64,000 nucleotides of DNA from Salsipaludibacter sp963735045. Its GTDB lineage: Bacteria; Actinomycetota; Nitriliruptoria; Nitriliruptorales; Nitriliruptoraceae. The position numbers and the translations under genes were made by a program. The DNA is taken from NCBI GenBank assembly GCA_963735045.1, contig CAVTIZ010000003.1, positions 1,798,001 through 1,862,000 on the forward strand, in the 5' to 3' direction. Under the pieces are notes generated by a model. That model ran no database searches and had not been told where the DNA came from. It saw only the letters and a program-made list of their open reading frames with translations. Below are positions 7,887 through 15,990 of this stretch, in pieces; position 1 is the stretch's first letter; each line of letters opens with the position of its first letter.

Positions 7887-7941
7887 GTCTGGGGGAAGTC
7901 TGGGGGAGTCTGGGGGAAGTCTGGGGGCAGGGTGGGGGCAG
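7887..7941. repeat. Tandem GTCTGGGGGA-type repeat in the aldo-keto reductase leader
   Basis: Units GTCTGGGGGAA (7887-7897), GTCTGGGGGA (7898-7907), GTCTGGGGGAA (7908-7918), GTCTGGGGGCAG (7919-7930) and a degenerate fifth unit to 7941 stand head to tail. They begin 11 bp upstream of the AKR start codon, inside its presumed leader. G-runs of five on the plus strand could form a quadruplex; the mRNA would be C-rich. Confidence 0.75.
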
Positions 7942-8118
7942 CGAGGTGTGGAGGGCGTGCCCCGACCGGGGCAGGCACCGACACGAGCCGATCGCACAGC
8001 GTACGAGCCGGGTCGGGGTCCCGTTTCCGACCCGGCCCGGTCGGACGTGGGGTGCGGCCCGGCGCGTGCCCCGGACCGCGCGCCGAGCCCGGCGTCCGAG
8101 CCCGTAGCCTGTCGACCC

Positions 8119-9855
8119 ATGCACATCCTGTCGGCGTCCGCGGTGGGGCACGGCTTCGACGGCCGGACCCTGTTCGACGACCTGTCGTTCGGCCTGTCCG
8201 ACGACGACGAGGTCGCCATCGTCGGCCCCAACGGGTCCGGCAAGTCCACCCTGTTGTCGATCCTGGCCGGACGGCTGGTGCCCGATCGCGGCGAGGTCAC
8301 CGTCAACCGCGACGCCCGCATCGTCCACCTCGCCCAGCACCCCGACCTCGACGACGGGATGTCGGCGCTGGCCACCGCGTCGGCCGCCCCGGACGTGCGT
8401 GCGCATGAGGCCGAGGCACTCCTGGACCAGTTCGGCATCGACCCGGAGGCCGAACTCGGACGCCTGTCCGGCGGGCAGCGCCGCCGGGTGACCCTGGTCG
8501 GGGCGCTGGTCACCCCGTGTGACCTGTTGGTGCTGGACGAGCCGACCAACCACCTCGACGCCGACGCCATCGAGCGTCTGGAGGACCACCTCCGGCATCG
8601 CGCCGGGGGTGTCGCCCTGGTCACCCACGACCGCTACCTGCTCGACCGCGTCACGACCCGGCTGCTGGACCTGCACGACACCCCGACCTGGGTCGACGGG
8701 AGCTATCGCGACGTCCTGGCCGCACGTGCCGAACGCGCCGACCAGCAGGACCGGGCCGCGCGTGCGCGTCGCAGCCAGCTTCGTCGCGAACTCGCCTGGC
8801 TCCAGCGGGCCCCGAAGGCGCGTGGCACCAAGGCCGACCACCGCGTGGACCAGGCCCACCGTCTGCAGGCGCAGGTGGCGGCGGACTCCGCCGACGACGA
8901 CCGCGAGCTGGCGTTCCCGACCGGACGCCGTCGGCTGGGCACGAAGGTGCTGGAGGTCGAGGACCTGACCGTTCGTCGGGGCGACACGACGATCGTGTCG
9001 GGATTCGACCTGCTGCTGGGCCGCGGCGACCGGGTGGGCCTGGTCGGGCGCAACGGTGCCGGCAAGACCTCGCTGCTGGCCGCTCTGCACGGCGACGTCG
9101 AGCCGGCCGCCGGGGTGGTGGACTGGGGTCCGACGGTCGAACGGGCGATGTATCGCCAGGAGGCCCGCACGGCACCCAGCGGCACCACCGTCATCGACAC
9201 CGTCACGGCGATCGCCCCGTTCGTCCCGATGGCCGACGGGTCCCAACTCCCGGCCGGCCGCCTGGCCGAGCGCTTCGGATTCGACGACCGCCTCGCCCGG
9301 TCCCGGGTCAACGACCTGTCGGGTGGTGAGCGACGGCGACTCGCCCTGCTGCACCTGTTGGTGGCCGCACCGAACGTGATCCTGCTCGACGAGCCCACCA
9401 ACGACCTCGACCTCGACACGCTGCGGGCACTGGAGCACCACCTCGAGGGCTTCGACGGCACCCTGGTGGTGGCCTCCCACGACCGCTTCCTGGTCGACCG
9501 GGTGACCGACCGCATGTTGGCCGTGGAGGGCGGCCGCGTGGTCGAGGTGGCCGGGTGGCCCGAGTACCGACGCCTGCTGGAGCGCCAGCGCGCAGCGGAA
9601 CGGACCGGCGACGAGCCCAGCGAGGACGACGACGAGCGCGCCGCCGACAACCGGGCCCGCCAGGAACGGCGTCGCGAGCGCCTCGCCCTGGAACGTCGCA
9701 TGGACCGCCTCACCCGGGCGGTCGACGACCTCCAGGCCCGGCTGGTCGCCGCGGGGTCCGACGTCGAGTTGGCCGGGCGCCTCCACGGCGAACTGGAGCA
9801 CCACCGCGACGAGTTGGCCGAGGTCGAGGAGCAGTGGCTCGAGGCCAGCCTGTGA
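8119..9855 (+). CDS. ABC-F family ATPase
   Basis: A protein of 578 residues with two nucleotide-binding domains and no membrane helices. The first domain has Walker A GPNGSGKST (residues 36-44), the signature LSGGQRRR and Walker B LLVLDEPTNHLD. The second has GRNGAGKTS (about 311-319), LSGGERRRL and VILLDEPTNDLD. Between them lies a charged linker of about 80 residues, and the C-terminus is a predicted coiled coil rich in Arg and Glu, as in Uup/EttA-like proteins. ABC-F proteins bind the ribosomal E site and resolve stalled or antibiotic-blocked translation, or act in related ribosome functions. The EamA transporter gene starts at the overlapping GTGA. Confidence 0.9.
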   Translation: MHILSASAVGHGFDGRTLFDDLSFGLSDDDEVAIVGPNGSGKSTLLSILAGRLVPDRGEVTVNRDARIVHLAQHPDLDDGMSALATASAAPDVRAHEAEALLDQFGIDPEAELGRLSGGQRRRVTLVGALVTPCDLLVLDEPTNHLDADAIERLEDHLRHRAGGVALVTHDRYLLDRVTTRLLDLHDTPTWVDGSYRDVLAARAERADQQDRAARARRSQLRRELAWLQRAPKARGTKADHRVDQAHRLQAQVAADSADDDRELAFPTGRRRLGTKVLEVEDLTVRRGDTTIVSGFDLLLGRGDRVGLVGRNGAGKTSLLAALHGDVEPAAGVVDWGPTVERAMYRQEARTAPSGTTVIDTVTAIAPFVPMADGSQLPAGRLAERFGFDDRLARSRVNDLSGGERRRLALLHLLVAAPNVILLDEPTNDLDLDTLRALEHHLEGFDGTLVVASHDRFLVDRVTDRMLAVEGGRVVEVAGWPEYRRLLERQRAAERTGDEPSEDDDERAADNRARQERRRERLALERRMDRLTRAVDDLQARLVAAGSDVELAGRLHGELEHHRDELAEVEEQWLEASL

Positions 9856-10847
9856 CCCGGGACGGGACCGGGTCGTCGGGTGCCCACGATCCCGACGACC
9901 CGCCCGACGACCCGCCCGGCGAGCCAGCCGAGGAGGCGGCCGCACGGCGACGCGCCTGGTGGCTGCTGGCGGTCGCGGTGGTGGCCGTGTCGACCTCGGC
10001 CGTGATCGCCACCTGGCTGTTGGGCGACCCGCCCGACCCCGGGCGCGGCACCGCCGTGGCGCTGTGGCGGTGCGCGGGCGGGGCCGCCGTGCTGGTCCCG
10101 GTGGCGGCCCGTCGGCGCCCGGTCCACCTCAGCCCCCACCAGTGGCGCTGGTTGATCGGGTCGGGCGTGCTGTTGGGGCTGCACTTCGCGCTGTTCCACG
10201 TGTCGCTGGCCTTCACCTCCGTGGCGGCCGCGACGACCCTGGCGACGGCCGTGCCGGTGTTCGCCGCGCTGGGCGCCTGGGCATGGCTGGGCGAGCCGGC
10301 GTCACGCCGGACGCTGGTCGGCATGGCGGTCACGGTGGTGTCCGCCGCGGCGCTGACCGCGACCGACGTCCTCGCCGGGACCGGCCCCGAGGTCCTGCTG
10401 GGCGACGGGTTGGCACTGGCCGCCGCGATGGTCATCGCCGTGTCGCTGCTGATCGCCCGTCGCGAGCGACGCTCGATCCCCGCCGACCAGTACTCGGCCG
10501 TGGTGTTCACGGCGGCCGCGGGCGCCCTGCTGGTGGCCGTCGTCGTGCTGGGGGTGCCGCTGGTCCCCTGGCGCGGCACGGAGTGGCTGGCGATCGCGGC
10601 CATGGTCGCCGGCCCCCAGCTGCTCGGCCACTTCCTGCTGCAGACGGTCGTGCGCGACCTGACCCCGACCGTGGTCGCCACGGCGATCCTGGTCGAGCCC
10701 GTCCTGGGCTCGCTGCTGGCGTGGTGGTTCCTCGGCCAGGTGCCACCGGCCGGGTTGCTGGTGTCGGGCCCGCTGGTCCTGCTGGGCGTCGCGATCGCCG
10801 CGGGGGGTGCGGACCGGGCCACCACGCCGCGCGCCCTGGTCCCGTGA
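9852..10847 (+). CDS. EamA/DMT-family transporter
   Basis: A membrane protein of 331 residues with ten hydrophobic segments arranged as two EamA repeats (repeat 1 to about residue 165, repeat 2 to about 315). An acidic/Pro-rich cytoplasmic N-terminus of about 30 residues precedes them. Conserved features include FTSVAAATTLATAVPVF in the first repeat and LTPTVVATAILVEPVLGSL in the second. Such carriers export amino acids or other metabolites; the substrate is not predictable here. Translational coupling to the ABC-F gene (GTG 9852 overlapping TGA) suggests co-expression, perhaps under translation or drug stress. Confidence 0.87.
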   Translation: MTRDGTGSSGAHDPDDPPDDPPGEPAEEAAARRRAWWLLAVAVVAVSTSAVIATWLLGDPPDPGRGTAVALWRCAGGAAVLVPVAARRRPVHLSPHQWRWLIGSGVLLGLHFALFHVSLAFTSVAAATTLATAVPVFAALGAWAWLGEPASRRTLVGMAVTVVSAAALTATDVLAGTGPEVLLGDGLALAAAMVIAVSLLIARRERRSIPADQYSAVVFTAAAGALLVAVVVLGVPLVPWRGTEWLAIAAMVAGPQLLGHFLLQTVVRDLTPTVVATAILVEPVLGSLLAWWFLGQVPPAGLLVSGPLVLLGVAIAAGGADRATTPRALVP

Positions 10848-10850
10848 GGA

Positions 10851-12053
10851 TCAGTCGTCGGAGTCCGCGGCCGTCGCGGCGGACGTCGGAGCCGCCAGGC
10901 TGCAGTCCGAGAAGTCGTAGGCGGTCCCGCCCTCGCCCGCTCGGAACGTGATGGGGTCGTTGACCTCGTCGCCGGTGTCGTCGGTCTCCAGGAACCGGAC
11001 CAGCGCGCGGTACAGCGCCTCGGCGTAGGCGTCGCGGAAGACGTCGGTGCGGGCCAACTCCTCACCGGAGGAGCTGGACAGGTACAGCGCCTCGGTGATG
11101 ACGGCCGGCACCTCGGCCTCTTCGAGCGTGGTGTAGTAGTCGCTGCCGTCGGGGTCGGCCCGCCCGATGGTCCCGCGCAGGGTCGTGCCGCGCCACTCGT
11201 CGGCCAGCGGGGCCAGGGACCGGCGCAACTCCTCCAGCACGAGCGCGCCCAGGCGCTCCGAACGTCGGTCGTCCACCGAGTACAGGACCTCGCTGGCCGG
11301 CTCGTCGAAGGTCGTGGAGTCCCCGGCGTTGAGGTGCAGCGACAGGAAGGCGTCGGCGTCGACCACGCTCGCCAGGCGACCGCGGAACCCCAACGACGTG
11401 CGCAGCTCCCCGTCGGCCTCGTCCCGGGGATCACGCGTCATCAGGACCTCGGCGACGGCGGGCCACTGGTCACCCGACCGGACCGTCCCGTCGGTCTCGT
11501 CCACGTCGTTGTCGCGTTCGAGCAGCGTGCGGAGACGATCGGCCACGTCCAGCACGACCTCGGACTCGGTCAGCCCGTCGGGCCCCAGTGCGCCGGCGTC
11601 GATCCCACCGTGGCCCGGGTCGAGCACGACGACCGCATCGGCCATCCCCTCGTCCTGGCGGGCGACCGCCGGCCGGGCGACGTCGGTGGCGGCCACCCAG
11701 GCCTCGCGATCGCAGTGGGTGGCCACCCGGTAGCCGTCGCCCTCCTCGGACAGGATCGGCCACGTCAGGCCCCCGGCCGCGACCTCGTCCACCACGCCGT
11801 CGGCCACTCGGGACACCGGCGTCCCCCCCGACCGGGTCACCACCCAGTCACCCGGCTCGCCGAGGGGTGTCGGGGTGGGGCTGGGCGTCGGCGACGCGCC
11901 GGTGGTGGTTCGTGGTGGCGGCTCGGCGTCGGCGGCCACGGCGTCGGGACCGACCCGTGGGTCGGCACCGGCACCGTCACGCACCACGACGGTGACCATG
12001 CCCGTGAAGACGAGCACGGCCAGCACGGCCAGCACGATCCGTTCGGAGTTCAC
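10851..12053 (-). CDS. N-acetylmuramoyl-L-alanine amidase (Amidase_3)
   Basis: A predicted zinc amidase that cuts the lactyl-amide bond between MurNAc and the peptide stem. It has an N-terminal signal/anchor helix (residues 5-25), a Thr/Pro linker (about 48-66), and a middle region to about 135. The Amidase_3 domain then carries DPGHGGIDAGA (His148 as zinc ligand), SLHLNA (second His) and a late glutamate block ALYLSS. The GTG start at 12053 stands one base after the stop of the upstream small gene, so they are co-transcribed. It should act outside the membrane on peptidoglycan. Confidence 0.9.
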   Translation of the reverse strand: MNSERIVLAVLAVLVFTGMVTVVVRDGAGADPRVGPDAVAADAEPPPRTTTGASPTPSPTPTPLGEPGDWVVTRSGGTPVSRVADGVVDEVAAGGLTWPILSEEGDGYRVATHCDREAWVAATDVARPAVARQDEGMADAVVVLDPGHGGIDAGALGPDGLTESEVVLDVADRLRTLLERDNDVDETDGTVRSGDQWPAVAEVLMTRDPRDEADGELRTSLGFRGRLASVVDADAFLSLHLNAGDSTTFDEPASEVLYSVDDRRSERLGALVLEELRRSLAPLADEWRGTTLRGTIGRADPDGSDYYTTLEEAEVPAVITEALYLSSSSGEELARTDVFRDAYAEALYRALVRFLETDDTGDEVNDPITFRAGEGGTAYDFSDCSLAAPTSAATAADSDD

Positions 12054-12054
12054 C

Positions 12055-12507
12055 TCAGAAGATCAACGGGAGGGGATCGTTGGCCTCGCCGACGCCCACG
12101 ATGGCGCCCACGACGCGACGGTCCCGCGCGGCCACGTCGACGCGATCGGCGACCTCGCGGGGGGAGTCGTCGGGATCGAGGTCGAGGCCGTGGCCCGCCA
12201 CCAGCATCGTGCCCTTGAGGCGGCGGGCAGCCACCAGCCAGGCGTCGTCGACGCCGTCGCGGTCCATCCGCAACAGGCGCTGCCCGTCCTCGGTCTCCAG
12301 ACGCAGTTCCCCGCCCTCCAGCACCCATCCCAGGCGGGCGCCCCGGGGCAGGTCGGTGCCGTAGAAGGACTCGATGACGACCAGGCCGGACTCCAGCAGC
12401 GAGCGGTACAGACCGGGCTCGAGCACCGGTCCGGCGGGCGCGTCGCCGTCGATGTCCAGGGCCAGCATCGGCTGGTCCCGGACGACGAGGAATCGCGCTG
12501 CGGCCAT
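12055..12507 (-). CDS. Hypothetical protein of 150 residues
   Basis: A soluble acidic protein I do not recognise. It is rich in beta-strand-like alternations, with repeated short blocks such as LALDIDGDAP, RLGWVLEGGEL and VGAIVGVGEAND. There is no signal peptide or membrane helix. ATG 12507 is chosen as the first good start. Codon bias is that of the neighbours. It lies one base upstream of the amidase gene, so a link with cell-wall turnover is possible, but nothing in the protein itself shows it. Confidence 0.65.
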   Translation of the reverse strand: MAAARFLVVRDQPMLALDIDGDAPAGPVLEPGLYRSLLESGLVVIESFYGTDLPRGARLGWVLEGGELRLETEDGQRLLRMDRDGVDDAWLVAARRLKGTMLVAGHGLDLDPDDSPREVADRVDVAARDRRVVGAIVGVGEANDPLPLIF

Positions 12508-12734
12508 GGGCACGGTGGGCTCCGGACGGGTTCGGGAGGGGCTCGGGACGGGGGGACCCGGGGGGACCAACCACGCGGCGGGTGGCCGGGTGGCAGCCGA
12601 CGGGTCGGGTGGTCGAGAGCGTATGGTCCGCACACCCGTCGCCGGTACGGTGCCGACCGGACGATGGGGCAGGGCCGCGGGTCGCCGGCCCCCCGTCGGC
12701 CGTGCGACTCCCGCGTCGACCACGAAGGACTCCC

Positions 12735-13772
12735 GTGCACCTGTTGGCCGTGGACGGCAACTCGATGGCCCACCGCGCGTGGCACGCCATCCGGGACGGG
12801 GACGACGCCGTCGGCGCCTTCGTGCTGGGCGGGGTCATGACCCTGGTTGCCTCGGTGTGGCACCACGGACCCTTCGACGCCCTGTTCATCGCCTTCGACG
12901 ACGAGGTGAACCAGCGCAAGGCGACCCACCCGACCTACAAGGCCGACCGCCACACCGACGACGACCTGCGGGCCCGCCTGCGCGCCCTGCCCGGCCACCT
13001 CGCCGCGGCCGGCATCGCCACGGCGACCGTCCCGGGAGCGGAGGCCGACGACCTGCTCGCCGCGGTGACCGTCGACGCCACGCGTCGGGGCTGGCGCACC
13101 GACGTGCTGTCGGGGGACCGCGACCTGTTGCCCCTGGTCGACGACCACGTCCGCCTGCTGCGTCCCCGGGCCACGATGTCGGACCTGGTCGCCTACGACC
13201 CCGCCCGGGTACGTGCCGAGTACGGCGTCGAGCCGTCGGCCTACCGCCACCTCGCGGCCCTGCGCGGCGATCCGTCCGACGGCCTGCCCGGTGTCGAGGG
13301 CATCGGCGCCGTCACCGCCGCGCGGCTGCTGGCCGAGCACCACACCCTCGACGAGCTCTACGCCAACCTGTGCTACCTGCCCCCGCGCGACGAACGGGCG
13401 TTGCGGGCGGGGCGGGCCCTGGCCCGGGCCAACCTCGAGGTGATGACGCCGCTGCCGGTCGAGGTCGACCTCGACGCCGTGGCGGCCCCCGACCTCGGAC
13501 GCATCCGCGCCGTGCTGGACGACCACGGGCAGGGTCGTGCGGCGCGACGGCTCGGCCACCTGTTGGAACTGGCCCGCTGGGACACCGCGCCGCCGCCCGA
13601 CGTGGTCGACCAGGTCGCACCGGCTCCGGCCGAGGTCCACGACGACGTCCCCATCCCGACCGACGAACCCCCCGCCGAGGACGGGGCCGAGGTCCGCGAG
13701 GACCTGGTCGCGGCCCTGCCCGAACCCGGCCTGCGGGCACCGGACCTGGGCGAGCAGCCAGCGTTGTTCTGA
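12735..13772 (+). CDS. 5'-3' exonuclease (PolA N-terminal/FEN-like)
   Basis: A stand-alone protein of 345 residues resembling the 5' nuclease domain of DNA polymerase I. Metal-binding acidic residues are visible in LLAVDGNSMAHRAW, FIAFDDEVNQRKATHPTYKADR, GAEADDLLA and LSGDRDLL. The DNA-binding helix-hairpin-helix region is DGLPGVEGIGAVTAARLL. The GTG start at 12735 follows GAAGGA. An acidic Pro-rich tail of about 60 residues follows the nuclease. Such enzymes remove RNA primers and flaps during replication and repair. Confidence 0.9.
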   Translation: MHLLAVDGNSMAHRAWHAIRDGDDAVGAFVLGGVMTLVASVWHHGPFDALFIAFDDEVNQRKATHPTYKADRHTDDDLRARLRALPGHLAAAGIATATVPGAEADDLLAAVTVDATRRGWRTDVLSGDRDLLPLVDDHVRLLRPRATMSDLVAYDPARVRAEYGVEPSAYRHLAALRGDPSDGLPGVEGIGAVTAARLLAEHHTLDELYANLCYLPPRDERALRAGRALARANLEVMTPLPVEVDLDAVAAPDLGRIRAVLDDHGQGRAARRLGHLLELARWDTAPPPDVVDQVAPAPAEVHDDVPIPTDEPPAEDGAEVREDLVAALPEPGLRAPDLGEQPALF

Positions 13773-13843
13773 CCCGGCGACGGCCGGGGCACGGGGTTTG
13801 CAAGGTTTCCACGATCGCCGACGGTGGTCCACGGGCACGGCCA

Positions 13844-13849
13844 TACCGT
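13844..13849 (+). promoter_or_regulatory. Candidate -10 upstream of the peroxiredoxin gene
   Basis: TACCGT lies 72 bp upstream of the peroxiredoxin ATG. It resembles other -10 hexamers in this window (TACGCT, TAGGAT, TAGACT). No convincing -35 was seen, so this is a weak call. Confidence 0.3.
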
Positions 13850-13920
13850 CGTCGACCCGCCGTCGGAGACGACGGCGTCCGCGTTCCCTTCCCGTTCGCG
13901 ATCGACGCAAGGACCCTGCC

Positions 13921-14553
13921 ATGGCCATCCGACTGGGCGACGCCGCCCCCGACTTCACCGCCACGTCCACCGAGGGCGAGCTGTCCTTCCACGACTGGAA
14001 GGGCGACTCCTGGGCGGTGCTGTTCTCCCACCCGGCCGACTTCACCCCGGTCTGCACCACCGAGCTCGGCCGCGTGGCGGCGCTCAAGGACGAGTTCGCC
14101 CAGCGGGACACCAAGGTGCTGGCGCTGTCGGTGGACGGCCTCGCCGACCACCAGACCTGGAGCGACGACATCGCCGACACCCAGGGGCACGCGCTCAACT
14201 ACCCCCTGATCGCCGACGAGGACCGTTCGATCGCCCAGGCCTACGACATGATCCACCCGGAGGCCGACGCCACGCACACCGTGCGCTCCGTGTTCGTGAT
14301 CGGTCCCGACAACACCGTGCGGCTGACCATCACCTATCCCCCCGCGACGGGCCGCAACTTCGACGAGATCCTGCGCGTGATCGACTCGCTGCAGCTGACC
14401 GAGACCCAGGGCCTGGCCACGCCCGTGGACTGGACCCACGGTGACCGCGTGATCGTGTCCCCGTCCATCAGCACCGACGACGCCCGCGATCGCTTCGACA
14501 ACCTCGAGGAGGTCCGCCCCTACCTCCGCTACGTCGACGCCCCCGCCGGCTGA
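13921..14553 (+). CDS. 1-Cys peroxiredoxin (Prx6 type)
   Basis: A peroxide-reducing enzyme of 210 residues. The peroxidatic Cys45 sits in HPADFTPVCTTELG, and no second cysteine occurs in the protein, so it must be recycled by an external thiol. The C-terminal extension with YPPATGRNFDEILRVIDSLQ and ATPVDW is typical of the Prx6 subgroup, which dimerises through this arm. The ATG at 13921 follows AAGGA. The gene stands alone, followed by a RidA-family gene 88 bp downstream. Its role is defence against hydrogen and alkyl peroxides in the cytoplasm. Confidence 0.93.
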   Translation: MAIRLGDAAPDFTATSTEGELSFHDWKGDSWAVLFSHPADFTPVCTTELGRVAALKDEFAQRDTKVLALSVDGLADHQTWSDDIADTQGHALNYPLIADEDRSIAQAYDMIHPEADATHTVRSVFVIGPDNTVRLTITYPPATGRNFDEILRVIDSLQLTETQGLATPVDWTHGDRVIVSPSISTDDARDRFDNLEEVRPYLRYVDAPAG

Positions 14554-14641
14554 CCCCACCCGCCCACCGCCCACCCGGCACCGGGACGTAGCATCGTGGG
14601 CGACCGTGCTCCCCGGCACGGTCCCACGACCGGAGGACGAC

Positions 14642-15040
14642 GTGGGTCGTCGACACCTGGGCACGGGATCGAGCTTCGAGGCCGAGATCGGCTACAGCCG
14701 GGCCGTCGTGCTCGACGACCCCGGGGGCGACTGGGTCCTGGTCGCCGGGACCACCGGCTTCGACTACGACACGATGACCATCGCCGACGACGTCGTCGCC
14801 CAGTGCGAGCAGGCGCTGGCCACGATCGCCGGGGTGCTCGGCCGGGCCGGGTGCGGGCTCGACGACGTCGTCCGCGTTCGCTACCTGCTGCCCGATCCGG
14901 ACGACTTCGCCCCGTGCCACGCGCTCCTGCGCGACGCCTTCGCGCGCGCACGCCCGGCCGCGACGATGATGGTCGTGGGCCTGGCCGACCCGCGCATGCG
15001 CATCGAGGTCGAGGTCACGGCCCGGTGCGGGGTGTCGTGA
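14642..15040 (+). CDS. RidA (YjgF/YER057c/UK114) family protein
   Basis: A small protein of 132 residues. RidA enzymes hydrolyse reactive enamine/imine intermediates made by PLP enzymes. The fold is recognisable from FEAEIGYSRAV, LVAGTTGFDYDT, the helix with VAQCEQALATIAGVL, VVRVRYLLPDPDDF and the final IEVEVTARCG. GTG 14642 is preferred over GTG 14606 because GGAGG (14632-14636) lies five bases upstream. The canonical C-terminal Arg-Xaa-Glu segment appears as RMRIEVE. Its TGA overlaps the GTG of the DNA glycosylase gene. Confidence 0.88.
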   Translation: MGRRHLGTGSSFEAEIGYSRAVVLDDPGGDWVLVAGTTGFDYDTMTIADDVVAQCEQALATIAGVLGRAGCGLDDVVRVRYLLPDPDDFAPCHALLRDAFARARPAATMMVVGLADPRMRIEVEVTARCGVS

Positions 15041-15969
15041 CCACACGCACGATCGTCCTGGACGGTCCGCTGGACCTGCGGGCAACGGTCGGCTCGCTGC
15101 GGGTCGGCCACGACGACCCCACGATGCGTCTGGACGGGACCTCGCTGGTGCGGGCGACCCGGACACCGGACGGGCCCGCGACGCTGCGACTGGACGTCGA
15201 CGCGGCCGGCTCGGTCGTGCACGCCCGAGCGTGGGGACCGGGGGCCGAGCGCGTGCTCGACGCAGCGCCCGCGCTCGTCGGCGCCGACGACGACCGCCGT
15301 GGCTTCGACCCGACCGCGCACGAGGTGGTGGCGCGCCTGGACCGGCGCCGACCGGGCTTTCGCATCGGGCGCACCGGCCACGTGGTCGACGTCCTGCTGC
15401 CCACGGTCCTGGCCCAGAAGGTGACCGGGGGCGAGGCCGTCCGCGCCTTCCGCTTCCTGACCCTGGTCGCCGACGAACCGGCACCGTCCGAGCCGGGGCT
15501 GGCGGACCTGCTGCTGCCGCCCGCCGCGGAGTGGCTCGCCCACACCCCGACCTGGCAGTACAGCGCGGCGGGCGTGGATCGCAAGCGGGCGGTGACCATC
15601 ATCGAGGCCCACCGGCGCATCGACCGTCTGCAGGAGGCGGTCTCGATGACCCCCGACGACGCCCACGCCCGGCTGACCGCCATCCGCGGGATCGGACCGT
15701 GGACCGCGGCGATCGTGCGTCGACTCGCCATCGGTGATCCCGACGCCGTGGAGGTCGGGGACTTCCACCTCCCCAACACGGTGGCATGGACCCTTGCCCG
15801 CGAGCCCCGCGCCGACGACGACCGCATGCTGGAGCTGCTGGCCCCGTTCGCCGGCCACCGTGGCCGCGTGGCCCGGCTGTGCGAGCTCGAGGGCTCGTTC
15901 GCGCCCAAGCGTGGGCCCCGCCACGCCTCGCGGCACTTCGGCGCCCGCATGCCACGTCGCGACCGGTGA
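15037..15969 (+). CDS. alkA: DNA-3-methyladenine glycosylase II-type (AlkA-like) protein
   Basis: A protein of 310 residues with an N-terminal TBP-like domain and a C-terminal HhH-GPD base-excision domain. Seen are the hairpin IRGIGPWTAAIVRRLA and, after it, the block VEVGDFHLPN containing the presumed catalytic Asp. These enzymes release alkylated purines from DNA. The GTG at 15037 overlaps the RidA stop by 4 bp. An alkyltransferase-like protein lies at 24496-24828, so alkylation repair functions occur twice in the window, though not in one operon. Confidence 0.87.
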   Translation: MTTRTIVLDGPLDLRATVGSLRVGHDDPTMRLDGTSLVRATRTPDGPATLRLDVDAAGSVVHARAWGPGAERVLDAAPALVGADDDRRGFDPTAHEVVARLDRRRPGFRIGRTGHVVDVLLPTVLAQKVTGGEAVRAFRFLTLVADEPAPSEPGLADLLLPPAAEWLAHTPTWQYSAAGVDRKRAVTIIEAHRRIDRLQEAVSMTPDDAHARLTAIRGIGPWTAAIVRRLAIGDPDAVEVGDFHLPNTVAWTLAREPRADDDRMLELLAPFAGHRGRVARLCELEGSFAPKRGPRHASRHFGARMPRRDR

Positions 15970-15990
15970 CGCCGGCGTCGTCGCGTCGCC

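Noticed and set aside
6069..8624. A single 851-residue minus-strand frame spanning the epimerase region
   Set aside because: Only its last 313 residues are the epimerase. The upstream part is the shadow of the aldo-keto reductase and ABC-F genes in another frame.
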